From Conchocele bisecta (taxonomy: Eukaryota > Mollusca > Bivalvia > Lucinida > Thyasiridae): a stretch of DNA of 64,000 nucleotides. Of this stretch, positions 39,980-52,372 are shown piece after piece. The notes under the pieces are model-generated. The model had not been told where the DNA came from. It was given only the letters and a program-made list of their open reading frames with translations, and ran no database searches. The position numbers and the translations under genes are program-made. The stretch lies in NCBI GenBank assembly GCA_029237695.1, contig CM055268.1, positions 50,424,418-50,488,417 on the forward strand. The letters are read 5' to 3'. How positions within the stretch are numbered: the first letter of the stretch is position 1; every line of letters starts with the position of its first letter.

Positions 39980-41894
39980 CTGAAAGTAAACGACATTAGA
40001 ATCACTGGAATGTATTATCCGCGCTAAATTCATTTAATTACACTCGGTTCCATTTTGATTCTGATTGGTATGTTGGTTCTTTTCAAAAAAGGCACATACG
40101 CACTTTTCATAACTGATCCGTAGATCAAACGTGCTCCTCTTGTCTTAATGTGGATGGCAGGTGGGAGCATTCGATTGGTAATTTAACGATGGGGATTCCT
40201 CCTTGCCGGTATCGCGAATGGAGACCTGGTTTGGCCCTCGGGTACGTCTTTGGCATTCTTTTATGTGATCGTTTAATCTGGTTATACGCCTTATGAGTCA
40301 TAAGATTATTCCTAATCATGTTGCTTTTAGGGGAAGGTGTCAATTGACTTTGGTGTGGTGTGGACCTGACACCAGGTCAGGTTATTCTAATTTCAGGGCT
40401 GAATATATATTTATTTCTATGTAAATATTCCGTTCTGATTTTAGGATTTACTCCCCAATGCAGCATGTTACATGCGGGATCGAACCTATTGGCCCGGCTT
40501 TAAATGACCGTTGCTGTTGATAGGCCGTTCAACACCAATAAATAAAACTCTTATCATAATGCATGGTTCTACAGTAGAACAGAGAGGAATTGGAACAGTC
40601 ATCGTATCTCAACTGTAATTGAGGCCCTGTAAATTAGTATCTGATGGTAATATAGAGAATAATAGGTTAGTTCCGTGAATGGGAAAAAATATCTGGCAGA
40701 TATTTTTCCACTTCACGGCACTAACATACTATTACATTTATCCCGTCAACATTACAGATAGCTGTAAAATGCAAAACAATAACCCCAGCCGCATCCTCAA
40801 AATCGGAGAATTTACTAGTATGACAACCGCACATATTCATACACAGTGATTAGGTCGTATTGGCAGGATATCAACAATGTTTCACGGCACTGTGTTTCAC
40901 GGCACATACGCACTGTGATATGGTATGGTGGTCGCCTGATCGGATGTTCCACTGTATTGCAATGCATCATTAAATTTCTAAACCGTACACCTATAAAAAC
41001 CTCACTGTGATACATGTGATGTTTCCCTGCAATGTATATATAATGTATCTTCCCATGACCGTAAACAGAGTCTTGCAATTCACTTAGCCCTTTCAACACT
41101 AATTATAATGCACTCTATAAATATCACGCAATCTGATTGGCTGATGGTCACACATTACAGGTATATCATTGTTGATGAACGGTTGCAAATTATTTCAATA
41201 TGTATTCCTACGCCAATACTAAGTTTGAGGTCGGTCAATTTACTCTGCCACATAATGACCGACCAAAATATGGGGTAACTCACATAAAATGTCACAAGTG
41301 GTATTCTGGTAGTATTGTCAAATGAAACGTCTTGGTCCGAAACGTCCTGGTGACCTGGTCCGAAAGTTGCATGGTCCGAAGTGTACGGCGAAACAAAATA
41401 AAAAAATATCTCACCGTTGATCACGTTTCATATGTGTTTGCAGTAATATATCGTTCACACAAAGAGAAAGTATGTATCCTCTGTAAATTTGCATCTCAAA
41501 TGGTAGTATATCACGAATGATTAGACGAGTTATCACAATATGTATCAACATCAGGGAAGTTTGACAGGTGGCCGCCATTTACATATTGTTGCTAAGAGAT
41601 TGCACTGGAGTGACATTAAATGCGCAAAGTAGTAAATAAGGCAATTATAATTCTAACGACCAATTTATTGCTTTTATTATTGAAAAATAATGAAATCAGC
41701 AACATAAACGTATATACATTCATGCAAAAATCGCTAATATCTTGTTATTTTGTTGGAACTATTTTCCTCGTAGAAAATATTATTTGTGTGATCCGTCCGG
41801 TATGACCTGCTCAACCAGCTTGCAATCCGGTACGATTTTCCAACGAGACTCGATAACGTTTGCAAAACAGTAAAGGAGTGCATTAGAAATAGGT

Positions 41895-42045
41895 TAACCG
41901 CATTGTAATTTTGAAAGTTGCGGCGTATATCAGAACATGATAGGTCGGAAAACATGTTTAATGGCGACGCTGCTAGCGCGTCGCCATTAAACAAATTTTC
42001 AGACCTATCATTTTCTGATATACGCCGCAAATTTCATATTACAAT
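41895..42045. repeat. Foldback element in intron 2
   Basis: AAAGTTGCGGCGTATATCAG and ATGATAGGTC face GACCTATCATTTTCTGATAT and ACGCCGCAA. The centre TTTAATGGCGACGC, GCTAGC, GCGTCGCCATTAAA is near 41973. Confidence 0.85.
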
Positions 42046-42246
42046 ATAGTTAACCATATGGTAACTGGAATGGACTGTGATATGTTAATTGTGCAACCAA
42101 TCCAATCGTCACAGAATGATTTTCAGACTAGTCCATTTATCAAAGGGGGGCGTTTTGTTCTTTTTTTTAAACCAGACACCCTGGTGATCTTAAGTAAATA
42201 TAAGGATGGCAATTTTATCAATCGCTACATATTACAATATGTGTAT

Positions 42247-42372
42247 ACACCGTAACACGTAGTAGTTCTGTGTCATAATATTGAACTTTGTCTACACCGT
42301 AACACGTAGTAATGTATCACTTAGCATTCCTGTTACGCTATTAAATTGTGTCAACACCGCAACGCGTAGTAG
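42247..42372. repeat. Three short direct repeats
   Basis: ACACCGTAACACGTAGTA occurs at about 42247 and 42292, and ACACCGCAACGCGTAGTAGC at about 42353. They directly precede the minisatellite. Confidence 0.7.
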
Positions 42373-42374
42373 CT

Positions 42375-45300
42375 CAGACACGAATGAAGATGGATAGCTC
42401 GCATACAGCTGAACATGCATAGGTCAGATAGGACTGAAAATGGATAGAGATACGGCTGAACATGGATAGATCAGATACGGATGGAAATGGATAGCTCAGA
42501 TACGACTGAAAAGGATAGCTCAGTTACGGATGAAAACGTATAGCTCAGATACGGATGAAAACGTATAGCTCAGATACAGATGAGATACATACGAAATTGT
42601 ATAGCTCAGATAATGGATGAAAACATAAATTAGCTCAGATACAACTGAAAACGTAAATAGCTCCAGATACAGATGATAATAGAGACGAAAACGTAATAGC
42701 TCAGATATGGATGAAAACATATAGCTCAGATACAGATGAAAACGTATAGCTCAGATACAGATGAGATAGAGACGAAAACGTATAGCTCAGATATGGATGA
42801 AAACATATAGCTCAGACACATATGAAAATGTATAGCTCAGATACAGATGAGATAGGAGGAAAACGAAACGTATAGCTCAAAGATATGGATTGAAAAGTTT
42901 AGCTCAGATACAAAAGATCTGATACAGAAAACGAAAAACGTATAGGCTCCATAAATACCGGATGAAAACGTTAAATTAAGCTCAGATATGGATGATTAAC
43001 CAAAATATTACTCTGAATGCCTAAATTTAACAAACGTAATAGCCTAGATAAAGAATGAGATAAAAGAGTCGAAAAGTTTTTAGCTTCCCAGATAACCAGG
43101 ATGAAAATGTATTAAAATTGCCTCTAGATATTGACGTATAGCTCCAGATACAGATGATGGATAGAAAAGACGATCGTAATTTAGCTAGATATGGAATGAA
43201 AACGTATAGCTCTGATACAGATCAGATAAGACGAAAACGTAAATAGTCATATAGGACTGAAAACGTATAGCTCAGATATGGATGAAACCATATACACCAG
43301 ATGCATATACAAACGTATAGCTCAGATACAGATGAGATAGAGACGAAAACGTATAGCTCAGATACAGATGAAAATGTATAGCTCAGATACAGATGAAAAC
43401 GTATAGCTCAGATACAGATGAGATACAGACGAAAACGTATAGCTCAGATATGGATGAAAACATATAGCTCAGATACAGGTGAAAACGTATGGCTCAGATA
43501 CAGATGAGATAGAGACGAAAACGTATAGCTCAGATATGGATGTAAACGTATAGCTCAGATACAGACGAGATACAGACGAAAACGTATAGCTCAGATACAG
43601 ATGAGATACAGACGAAAACGTACAGCTCAGATACGGATGAAAACGTATAACATTTGAAGACGTATAACTCAGATGCATATAAAAACATTAGCTCAGATAC
43701 AGATGAGATACAGACGAAAACGTATACCTCACAGATATGGATGAAAACATATAGCTCAGATACCGATGATATACAGACGAAAACGTATAGCTCAGATATG
43801 GATGAAAACATATAGCTCAGATATGGATTAAAACGTATAGCTCAGATGCAGATGAGATACAGACTAAAACGTATAGCTCAGATACGGATGAAAACGTATA
43901 ACTCAGATACAGATGAGATACAGACGAAAACATATAGCTCAGATACAGATGAAAACGTATAGCTCAGATATGGATGAAAACGTATAGCTCAGATGCAGAT
44001 GAGATACAGACTAAAATGTATAGCTCAGATACGGATGAAAACGTATAACTCAGATACAGATGAGATACAGACGAAAACGTATAGCTCAGATACAGATGAA
44101 AACGTATAGCTCAGATACAGATGAAAACGTATAGCTCAGAAATGGATGAAAACGTATAGCTCAGATGCAGATGAGATACAGACTAAAACGTATAGCCCAG
44201 ATACGGATGAAAACGCATAACTCAGATACATTTGAAGACGTGTAACTCACATACAGATGAAAACATATAGCTCAGATGCACATAAAAACATTAGCTCAGT
44301 TACAGATGAGATACAGACGAAAACGTATAGCTCAGATATGGATGAAAACATATAGCTCAGATACAGATGAAAACGTATAGCTCAGATACAGATGAGATAG
44401 AGACGAAAACGTATAGCTCAGATATGGATGAAAACGTATAGCTCAGATACAGATGAGATACAGACGAAAACGTATAGCTCATATACGGATGAAAACGTAT
44501 AGCTCAGATATGGATGAAAACATATAGCTCAGATGCATATACAAACGTATAGCTCAGATACAGATGAAAACGTATAGCTCAGATATAGATGAAAACGTAT
44601 AGCTCAGATACAGATGAGATACAGACGAAAACGTATAGCTCAGATATGGATGAAAACATATAGCTCAGATACAGATGAAAACGTATGGCTCAGATACAGA
44701 TGAGATAGAGACGAAAACGTATAGCTCAGATACGAATGAAAACGTATAACTCAGACACATTTGAAGACGCATAACTCAGAAGCATATAAAAACATTAGCT
44801 CAGATACAGATGAGATACAGATGAGATACAGACGAAAACGTATAGCTCACAGATATGGATGAAAACATATCGCTCAGATACCCTCTCAGATATGGATGTA
44901 AATGTATAGCTCAGATACAGATGAGATACAGACGAAAACGTATAGCTCAGATACAGATGAGATACAGACGAAAACGTATAGCTCAGATACGAATGAAAAC
45001 GTATAACTCAGACACATTTGAAGACGCATAACTCAGATGCATATAAAAACATTAGCTCAGATACAGATGAGATACAGACGAAAACGTATAGCTCACAGAC
45101 ATGGATGAAAACATATCGCTCAGATACCGATGATATACAGATGAAAACGTATAGCTCAGATATGGATGAAAACGTATAGCTCAGATATGGATGAAAACGT
45201 ATAGCTCAGATATGGATTAAAACGTATAGCTCAGATGCAGATGAGATACAGACTAAAACGTATAGCTCAGATGCAGATGAGATACAGACTAAAACGTATA

Positions 45301-46385
45301 GCTCAGATACGGATGAAAACGTATAGCTCAGATACAGATGAGATACAGACGAAAACGTATAGCTCAGATACAGATTAAAACGTATTGCTCAGATATGGAT
45401 GAAAACGTATAGCTCAAATGCAGATGAGATACAGATGAACACGTATAGCTCAGATACGATGGAACGTAGCACGTGATCAGTCTACGAGATACAGATGGAG
45501 AACGCATAGTCAGTACAAAGATACTGATGAAAACGTATAGCTCAGATACAGATGAAAACGTATAGCTCAGATACGGATGAAAACGTATAGCTCAGATACA
45601 GATGGAAACGTATAGCTCAGATACGGATGAAAACGTATAGCTCAGATACAGATGAAAACGTATAGCTCCGATACGGATGAAAAAGTATAAAAGTCAGCAG
45701 ATGGAGTAGCTCAGATACGGATGGAACGTATAAGCTCAGATACTGATGGAAAACGTATAACTCAGATACTGGATGAAAACGTATACTCAGATACGGAATG
45801 GATAAAAAAAGTACTAGCTGAAAACGTATAGCTCAGATACGGATGAAAACGTATAGCTCAGATACGAATGAAAACATATAGCTCAGATACAGATTAAAAC
45901 TCAGATACGAATGAAAACATATGAAACCGTATAGCTGAGATACGGATGAAAACGTATAGCTGAGATACGGATGAAAACGTATAGCTGAGATACGGATGAA
46001 AACGTATGCACGTTATAGCTAGATACGGTAAAACGTATGTCAGATCAGATGAAAACGTATAGCTCAGATACGGTGACTCAGACGTATAGCTCAGATACGT
46101 ATAGCCAGTACGATGGACGTAGCTCAGATACGATGAAAACGTATAGCTCAGATACGGATGAAAAAAGTATACAGATACTGAAAACGTATAGCTCAGATAC
46201 GGATGAAAACGTATAGCTCAGATACGGATGAAAACGTATAGCTCAGATACGGATGAAAACATATAGCTCAGATACAGATGAAAACTCTGATACGGATGAA
46301 AACATATGAAAACGTATAGCTCAGATACTGATAAAAACGTATAGCGGAATACATTTGAAAACGTAAAGCTGATATACAATTGAAA
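42375..46385. repeat. 4 kb minisatellite, unit about 25 bp
   Basis: The consensus is close to GATGAAAACGTATAGCTCAGATAC plus one base. Many units alternate with a GATGAGATACAGAC insertion, giving a higher-order unit of about 46 bp. Parts near 42850-43200 and 45450-46150 are degraded; the middle is regular. It ends about 14 bp from the exon 2 splice donor. The apparent minus-strand proteins with SVSELYVF repeats are readings of this array, not genes. Confidence 0.97.
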
Positions 46386-46398
46386 AAATGTCACTCAC

Positions 46399-46662
46399 TG
46401 ACATTATATGCTGCATCTCATCCCGACTGATAGACCCATCCCCGTTAATGTCGTACATCTTGAAGGCCCAGCGGAGTTTCGTCTCGAAATCGTTGCTACC
46501 CGACATGCACAGGCCCACTATAAACTCCTTAAAATCCACGGAGCCATTATTGTCAGTGTCAAATGTCCGGAACACATGCTCGGCAAATTCCGACGCATCT
46601 CCGGCGAACAGCGTATTGTACACTTTTATAAACTCATTCCTCGTTAGTGCTGTTTTTCCTTT
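46399..46662 (-). CDS. Neuronal calcium sensor family protein, exon 2
   Basis: The exon starts after TTTTTTGTTACAG and ends before GTGAGTGAC, both good splice signals and both phase 0. It encodes residues 42-129, KGKTALTRNEFIKVYNTLFA to DEMQHIMS. The sequence AEHVFRTFDTDNNGSVDFKE holds EF-hand 2 (76-87). KLRWAFKMYDINGDGSISRD holds EF-hand 3 (112-123). Both have good calcium ligands. EF-hand 1 is degenerate as in all members, but the usual Cys-Pro-x-Gly is absent here (QKGKT instead). These proteins bind membranes and target enzymes upon calcium binding. Confidence 0.93.
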
Positions 46663-47439
46663 CTGTAACAAAAAATTATACATGTAGGCAGGGCCGCTCC
46701 AGATAAGGAATTAGTAATTGAGTATTGTCACTCTATCATTTCTGAAGCATTTTGGGTATTTCCAAAGTTGGGTAAAATAAAATCACATTATTTTTTACAC
46801 ATCAACAGACAGCAATTATTGAATAGTTTGTTTCGAAATGAAAACATGTCTTGGCATTTCATTAGAGTTGTCGTCTCCTTGGAGACAATTCTAATGAAAT
46901 ACCAAGATGTGTTTTGATGGAAAATAATAAAAATATGCTATATTTGTGGTCTGTTTATTGTTTTCTGCAGCATGATAAAGGTACCACCATTGTTTTTATT
47001 GCTTTTTGATACTCGCTACTTACTATTTCAATTGGGTTTTTGGCAATTTTAATTGGGTATTTAAGCAAAATACGCAGCTTATCTGGAGCTCTACGTGTAG
47101 GTATATATATATATATTAGTGTGTGTATATATATAGGTTTACGTTAATAAGTATTAAACAAGTCATGAAACCTATATATATATATTTATCAGGTAACCTG
47201 CCCTGTATTGACCGAATACGTACTGACTGATAACATATTGTTGTGTCAGGCATTGACCTGATATCAACATCCGGGTTACAACAAAGTGAATACTGAAGTT
47301 CCATTGGTCGGTTGACGTCACGTGACATTACCGAATGACGTCAGTGTAAGGACGCAACGTAAACAAGTCCTCTTTCTGTCCATAAATAACGACGTCATCT
47401 GGGGTCATTTTCGAGCATAAAACGTTACCTGATATATAG

Positions 47440-47595
47440 AATACCAGTCTAGTGTCTTTTGATATCAAGTTTATCGGGCTCGGCTCTGAAACGGTATGAA
47501 TTCCTCGGCAAGCCTCGGAATTGCTACGCGTTTCCTAGCATTGCCTGATAAACTTGATATCAAAAGACACTAGTCTGGTATTCTCTATATATCTG
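47440..47595. repeat. Palindromic MITE family J, copy 1
   Basis: AGAATACCAGTCTAGTGTCT and TTTGATATCAAGTTTATC face GATAAACTTGATATCAAAAG and ACACTAGTCTGGTATTCT. A second, shorter copy is at 49498-49617. Confidence 0.88.
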
Positions 47596-47669
47596 ATAAT
47601 GTCTGTACATGACGTCTAATGGACTAGGGCTACTTAGAACTAGAAATATTAAAGCTGTATATAGTTGTA

Positions 47670-47915
47670 TATATATGACTGTGACTGGATAAATTGGGCT
47701 TATACGTTTTGCGATCAGTGTAAATCCAGATCAGCCTGTGCATTGGCACAGTCTGATCAGGATCTGCCCTGTTCGCCATTCCATCAGTGACACACCTGTC
47801 ATGATTCTAACAAAACAAAACAGATCCTTATCAGACTCAAGAGTGTGATATTTGATCAGGAGTTACACTGGTCACAAATCCAACAAACCCCATAGACTCA
47901 GTCATAACCACAAAT
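47670..47915. repeat. MITE family D in intron 1
   Basis: TATATGACTGTGACTGGATA at the left and CCATAGACTCAGTCATAACC at the right. The middle carries AGTCTGATCAGGATCTGCCC. Confidence 0.78.
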
Positions 47916-47974
47916 AGTTCTTCCAACGTAACATAATCCGAATCGCACATGGATTTTTCTTTATTAATTCGTTC

Positions 47975-48140
47975 GCATGAAATAACAATTCGTTTCCTCA
48001 ATTTAACAATTCGTTCCCTCGAATTAACAATTCGTTCCCACGATATAACAATTGGTTCCCTCGAATTAACAATTCGTTCCCTCAATTTCAGTTCGTTCCC
48101 ACGAATTAACAATTCGTTCCCGTGGGAACGAAAATAATTC
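47975..48140. repeat. Minisatellite, unit about 21 bp (GAATTAACAATTCGTTCCCTC)
   Basis: About seven copies with variants in CGATATAACAATTGGTTCCC form. It ends in an inverse CGTGGGAACGAA, so the last unit folds back. Confidence 0.85.
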
Positions 48141-48204
48141 TACGTCCCCTGCGGGACTCCGTATAATCGTATATGACTGAGATAAAAAAGAACCAAACCC
48201 GTTA

Positions 48205-48755
48205 AAATGATAGAAATCTGTACCTGCTATAAACATACTAATTTATATGTGGCTGTGACTGTTCATCTGGGGCTTTTGGACGGATTTGTTAATGTGCATC
48301 CGCACAGTCTGACGAGGATCTGCACTGTTCGCCATACCACATATGAAGCACCCATCATGCTTGTAACAAACAATATATATCGTTATCACGCCAAAGGACT
48401 ATTTGATCAGGAGTTAAATCCCAGATACCCTCATATGTGGCTGTGACTGGATCAATTGGGCGACTTGGGTTTAGCGACCAGTGTAGATCCAGATCAGCCT
48501 GTGCATCCGCACAGTCTGATCAGGTTCTGCACTTACTCTATCCGCCATTCCATCAACGAAGCACCTGTTATGCTTCTAACAATATTGGATTTACATTTAT
48601 TGAGCATAGGCTGCATATGCAGCCTATTCTCAATGAATGTAAATCCAGATAGTATACTTGTATATCGTTATCATGCTACAGGAGTGTGCTATTCGATCAG
48701 GAGCTACAATGGCCATAAATCCCATTAGCCCCATCTCACAGCCTCATATATACAT
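48205..48755. repeat. Two family D MITEs in intron 1, one carrying a family B centre
   Basis: The copies start TATGTGGCTGTGACTGTTCA (about 48246) and ATATGTGGCTGTGACTGGAT (about 48433). In the second, GGATTTACATTTATTGAGCA to CAATGAATGTAAATCC (48588-48650) is a core fragment of family B. Confidence 0.78.
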
Positions 48756-48812
48756 GTAATCATTCCATCATGTCCATGGTAACATGTCCGTTTGACCGTC
48801 ATACCACAGTAC

Positions 48813-48935
48813 CTGTAAGCTGTTCTGGTACTCGTTGAACCAGTCCCGAATATCGTCGGAACTGAAGTCGACGACGGCGTGACGTTGCAGCTCCGCCACC
48901 GTCTGTGGGTTACACTTGCTGTGTTTGCTTCCCAT
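48813..48935 (-). CDS. Neuronal calcium sensor family protein, exon 1 (N-terminal, myristoylation signal)
   Basis: ATG at 48935 opens MGSKHSKCNPQTVAELQRH. Gly2 with Ser6 fits the N-myristoylation rule that anchors this family to membranes. The rest (DFSSDDIRDWFNEYQNSLQ) corresponds to the first helix, which precedes the silent EF-hand 1. The donor is CAG/GTACTG at 48812-48811. The 41-residue exon joins in phase 0 to exon 2 at 46662. Compared with hippocalcin or VILIP proteins it is divergent, so I name only the family. The promoter is not identified; a foldback begins about 55 bp upstream. Confidence 0.88.
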
Positions 48936-48989
48936 CAACCCCGTCTGCTACTGACGCCAAAAGGACATACATAAATACTACTACATTGT

Positions 48990-49495
48990 AGTATGGAAGC
49001 TACTGCATGTCTATTCCACGTTTCGCTGCCGACGAACTTTTGGCTATTACACACATCAAATCTAAAAAATATTTAAATGTAAGTACTTTTTCATCAATAA
49101 TAATAGTCACCCTTCACAAAAAAATTATTTGATGAAATTCCGAAATTCCATCAAATATTGATTTTATTGCGAAAAGAATTTAACGTGGGGCTAAAAATAG
49201 ATTTGTTTTCCAAAAGAAAACATTTGTTGACAGATTTACATAGTTACATTATTTCCAGTGTATCCCTCCTCGTCACTCTGGAGCCCCTTTTTGCCCCATG
49301 TTAAATTCCCATAGGAAAATATTTTTTTCGCATTAAAATCAATATTTGTTGGAATTTCATCAAGTAAAACAATTTGGGGAGGGTGACTTTTATTATATAT
49401 GAAAAAGTACTTACATTTTAAATACCTTTTTAGATTTAGTGTCTTTAATAGCCAAAAGTTCGTCGGCAGCAAAACGTGGAACAGACAGTAGTACA
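48990..49495. repeat. Large foldback element
   Basis: TTCCACGTTTCGCTGCCGAC and ATCAAATCTAAAAAATATTT on the left face ATACCTTTTTAGATTTAGTG and GTTCGTCGGCAGCAAAACGT on the right. Arms are about 190 bp; the loop region (about 49190-49290) differs on the two sides. It lies just upstream of exon 1 of the EF-hand gene. Confidence 0.85.
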
Positions 49496-49497
49496 TG

Positions 49498-49697
49498 TTG
49501 ATATCAAGTTTATCACGCAAATGCTAGGAAACGCGTAGGAATTGCGAAGCTCGCCGACGAATTTCTACCGTTTCCGAGGCGAGCCTGATAAACTTGATAT
49601 TAACAGACACTATGCTGGTACAGTGGAACCTCTCCAAATCGGACACCCTGGGAGGTCCACAGGGTGTCCGATTTGGAAAAGTTCCACAGTAAACCAG
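49498..49697. repeat. Family J palindrome followed directly by family I hairpin
   Basis: 49498-49617 is a J copy (GATATCAAGTTTATCACGCA facing CCTGATAAACTTGATATTAA). 49618-49697 is an I copy (TACAGTGGAACCTCTCCAAA facing its inverse, ending CCACAGTA). Their junction has no spacer. Confidence 0.85.
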
Positions 49698-49761
49698 TCA
49701 TGTGAGCACTTCATGTCCCATTATAGTGTGTTGCAATCATGAAAGGTCATTGTAATCAGAG

Positions 49762-50119
49762 ATAATTCCAGAACAAAAATATTTACACGATTCCCTAACA
49801 TTTGATTGGCCCGTTGCAAGACTCTGTCCAAAATTTATATCCCAGTAAACTCCCACGCCGAACTACTTTCCGTAACCGTGAGGCGCAGTTAAAATAATTC
49901 TTAAGAAAACGGAAAATAAACATATTTTATTGATTAATTTATTTCAAATGCTGGAATTATAAGGAATGAATGGCCTTTTTGTGGAATTTATCGGGGATAT
50001 AAACTTTGAAAAGTCGCGGGAATACTGGACGAGGCCTTCCGGCCTTCGTCCAGTATTCCCGCGACTTTTCCTAGTTTATACCCCGATAAATTCCACAAAA
50101 AGGCCATTCATTCCTATAA
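49762..50119. repeat. MITE family A, left module plus hairpin
   Basis: ATAATTCCAGAACAAAAATA to ATGCTGGAATTATAAGG, then the hairpin ending at GGCCATTCATTCCTATAA. The centre is GAGGCCTTCCGGCCTTC. Confidence 0.9.
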
Positions 50120-50369
50120 TACATAACAGCAAAATATATCTATGGCACACATGTATATTTTTCCGAGTGTCCTATTTAGAGGTTTAGAGGGGTTCCACTG
50201 TAATTTATTTATCAGGTAACGTTCTGTGATAGCCGGTTGTCAAAACTGTTGAAAAGAACGCGCACTTATTATGTTTACGTAATACGGTAAAGTCATGTGA
50301 CGCCGTTCGACCAATGAAACGCCAGTTTTCAATTCGTTGTAACCCGGATATTCGTATCAGGTTAATGAG

Positions 50370-51450
50370 ACAAAATACAAAATGGAACAACACGTCATGC
50401 AATATGTGAATGATGCGAATATGAATATAACATATGTGAATATTGTCTTGTTACTGTATACTATAAGGAGTTGCCATCTCCGCCATCTTTGTATGTACAA
50501 GCCATCGTACAGTTTCACCACTTCGTCCGTTTGACACATACAGCAAATAATATGACAGTAAACCAATACAATTTTGTGCAGTACATAATAGACAGATATG
50601 ACAACGGCAAGCTATAAATATTATGCCAGCAAACTATACAAAAGACGAGATATCTGAGCATTTCTCCCATCAATCTCAAAATAAATTTTGATGTGTAAAC
50701 TTTTCGATCTGATGCACAGCCTATGTTAGTGTACACGTTACCCATAGGTAAAGCCATATTTACTCGCATAGTAGGTGAGAAGACACCAGCGACAATACAC
50801 TCATGTAGCTGCTTAAATGTCACTGGATTTGATAGCTAATAACAGAGTACAGTAGTGGGTATATATGGTATGTGTTGTGTGATTTGCCAGGTAAAAGTGA
50901 TACGCTGTGCGATTTTCTGTTTATTAGGCTATATATAATGGTGGTTCATGTTGTTAAAAACACTGGCACAAACCTGTCCAGAAAACTGACATATTTTACA
51001 GTTTGGTGTAATATAATTGATGGGAGTCCGTTCTCCAGGCTTTTCTACATGTGATTAGCTACGTTATATCATATGTTCTATTTCACATTTTGAGTTCTTT
51101 TTCAAACGGCAGAACAGGTGAAACTGGCTGATGGTTGGAACACACAAAGATGGCCGACTTGACCACTCCATGTGCCGTATAGGATACAGTAACGAGGCAG
51201 TATTCACATGTATGTTATACATATATCACATTTACGAAGCAAATATCTTTGAATAAAACGATGATGAGGTAGAAAACGGGCCCTTAATACAGATACAGTA
51301 TTACTAAAGAGTGTTGGTAGCAGACATTACACAATTAATCATCAAACAAACACCTCTATAGTTCTCAAATCGCATGATAAGTACAGAATACAAAATGTAT
51401 GTCAAATATAAAATAGGGTATGTATTAGAGCTTCTAGTCATATTAAAACA
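50370..51450. other. No gene recognised (1.1 kb)
   Basis: AT-rich. Several short frames exist on both strands, but none has splice-site support, a known domain or biased composition. A weak inverse relation to 47220-47345 is visible at 50215-50360. Confidence 0.4.
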
Positions 51451-51810
51451 TTATAGGAATGAATGGCCTTTTTGTGGAATTTATCGGGGTATAAACTTGG
51501 AAAAGTCGCGGGAATACTGGACGAAGGCCGGAAGGCCTCGTCCAGTATTCCCGCGACTTTTCCAAGTTTATATCCCCGATAAATTCCACAAAAAGGCCAT
51601 TCATTCCTTATAATTCCAGCATTTGAAAAAAAAATCATCAAGAAAATGTGTTTATTTTCCGTTTTCTTAAGAATTATTTTAACTGCGTCTCACGGTTACG
51701 GAAAGTAGTTCGGCTTGGGAGTTTACTGGGATATAAATTTTGGACAGAGACTTGATACGGGCCAATCAAATGTTAAGGAATTGTGTAAATATGTTTGTGC
51801 TGGAATTATA
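51451..51810. repeat. MITE family A, hairpin plus right module
   Basis: Starts TTATAGGAATGAATGGCC, has a centre GAAGGCCGGAAGGCC, then the outer module ending TTTGTGCTGGAATTATA. Mirror image of the copies at 29.1, 39.2 and 49.8 kb. Confidence 0.9.
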
Positions 51811-52337
51811 TATACAATAAACAATTTTCATCGGTCATTTTTATTCGGCCGTTACTGATGGAATGTGTATGGTGATTTAGTTGCAGCACTACAAACATTG
51901 TACGAAACGGCGGCCATCTTGAAAGTATGCAAACTAATTTGCCTCAGACGAGTATTAAGAAGCTTTCTGCAGCATGCCAATGGTTAAACCGTCTGATCGG
52001 TATGCTCTCGTCTGATATGTTTCGTGGAATACGTGAATAGGTATTAATTCCAGAAAATGGCTGTTCCAATTTTACAGTAATGGATATCTTAAATATGCAA
52101 ATTAATACGTGTATGCTCCTTTTTAGTAAGCTGTATGCCAATGAATGTGTATACAATGCGTTGGGCCATTGCGTTTTTAACGAGTATGTGGTACCGACAT
52201 TGATATCAAAGTTATAAGAATAATTTACATATTGTCCGCGGATTCCAAATATGGTGCTCATTGTCCTAATATTGTCATCGCAGTCTTTACGAGCCAATCA
52301 AAGGGCTGGATTTGCGGACAACGTCCGGACAGAAGGC

Positions 52338-52372
52338 TATAAATATAAGTGAGCGCACAGTGTCCAGTTGAC
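52338..52372 (+). promoter_or_regulatory. Possible TATA-type core promoter
   Basis: GGCTATAAATATAAG holds a good TATA box at 52338-52345. About 28 bp downstream TGTCCAGTTGAC resembles an initiator. GC content rises just before the box. No coding exon could be assigned downstream within 500 bp, so the product is unknown and the call is tentative. Confidence 0.3.

Larger units (their letters stand above)
39980..46398 (-). other. Intron 2 of the EF-hand gene, packed with repeats
   Basis: About 6.4 kb with GT (46398-46397) and AG (39981-39980) borders. It contains a family Q copy (40125-40550), a damaged family C copy (40654-40918), a palindrome (about 41895-42040), a family K fragment (42090-42175) and the minisatellite. 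The stretch 40920-41890 shows no gene. Confidence 0.85.
46663..48812 (-). other. Intron 1 of the EF-hand gene
   Basis: About 2.15 kb with GT-AG borders. It contains a foldback (about 46835-46925, ATTAGAGTTGTCGTCTCC facing its inverse), the family J palindrome (47440-47595), family D MITEs (47670-47915, 48240-48750), a 21 bp minisatellite (47975-48140) and a family B centre (48588-48650). Confidence 0.85.

Noticed and set aside
43469..43811. Minus-strand proteins with SVSELYVFVCIS repeats
   Set aside because: They are translations of the minisatellite; the unit length and drift explain the repeat pattern, and the true gene's exons lie on either side.
51944..52297. 117-residue minus-strand frame upstream of the possible TATA promoter
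   Set aside because: No recognised domain, no splice support and AT-driven composition; not reported as a gene.
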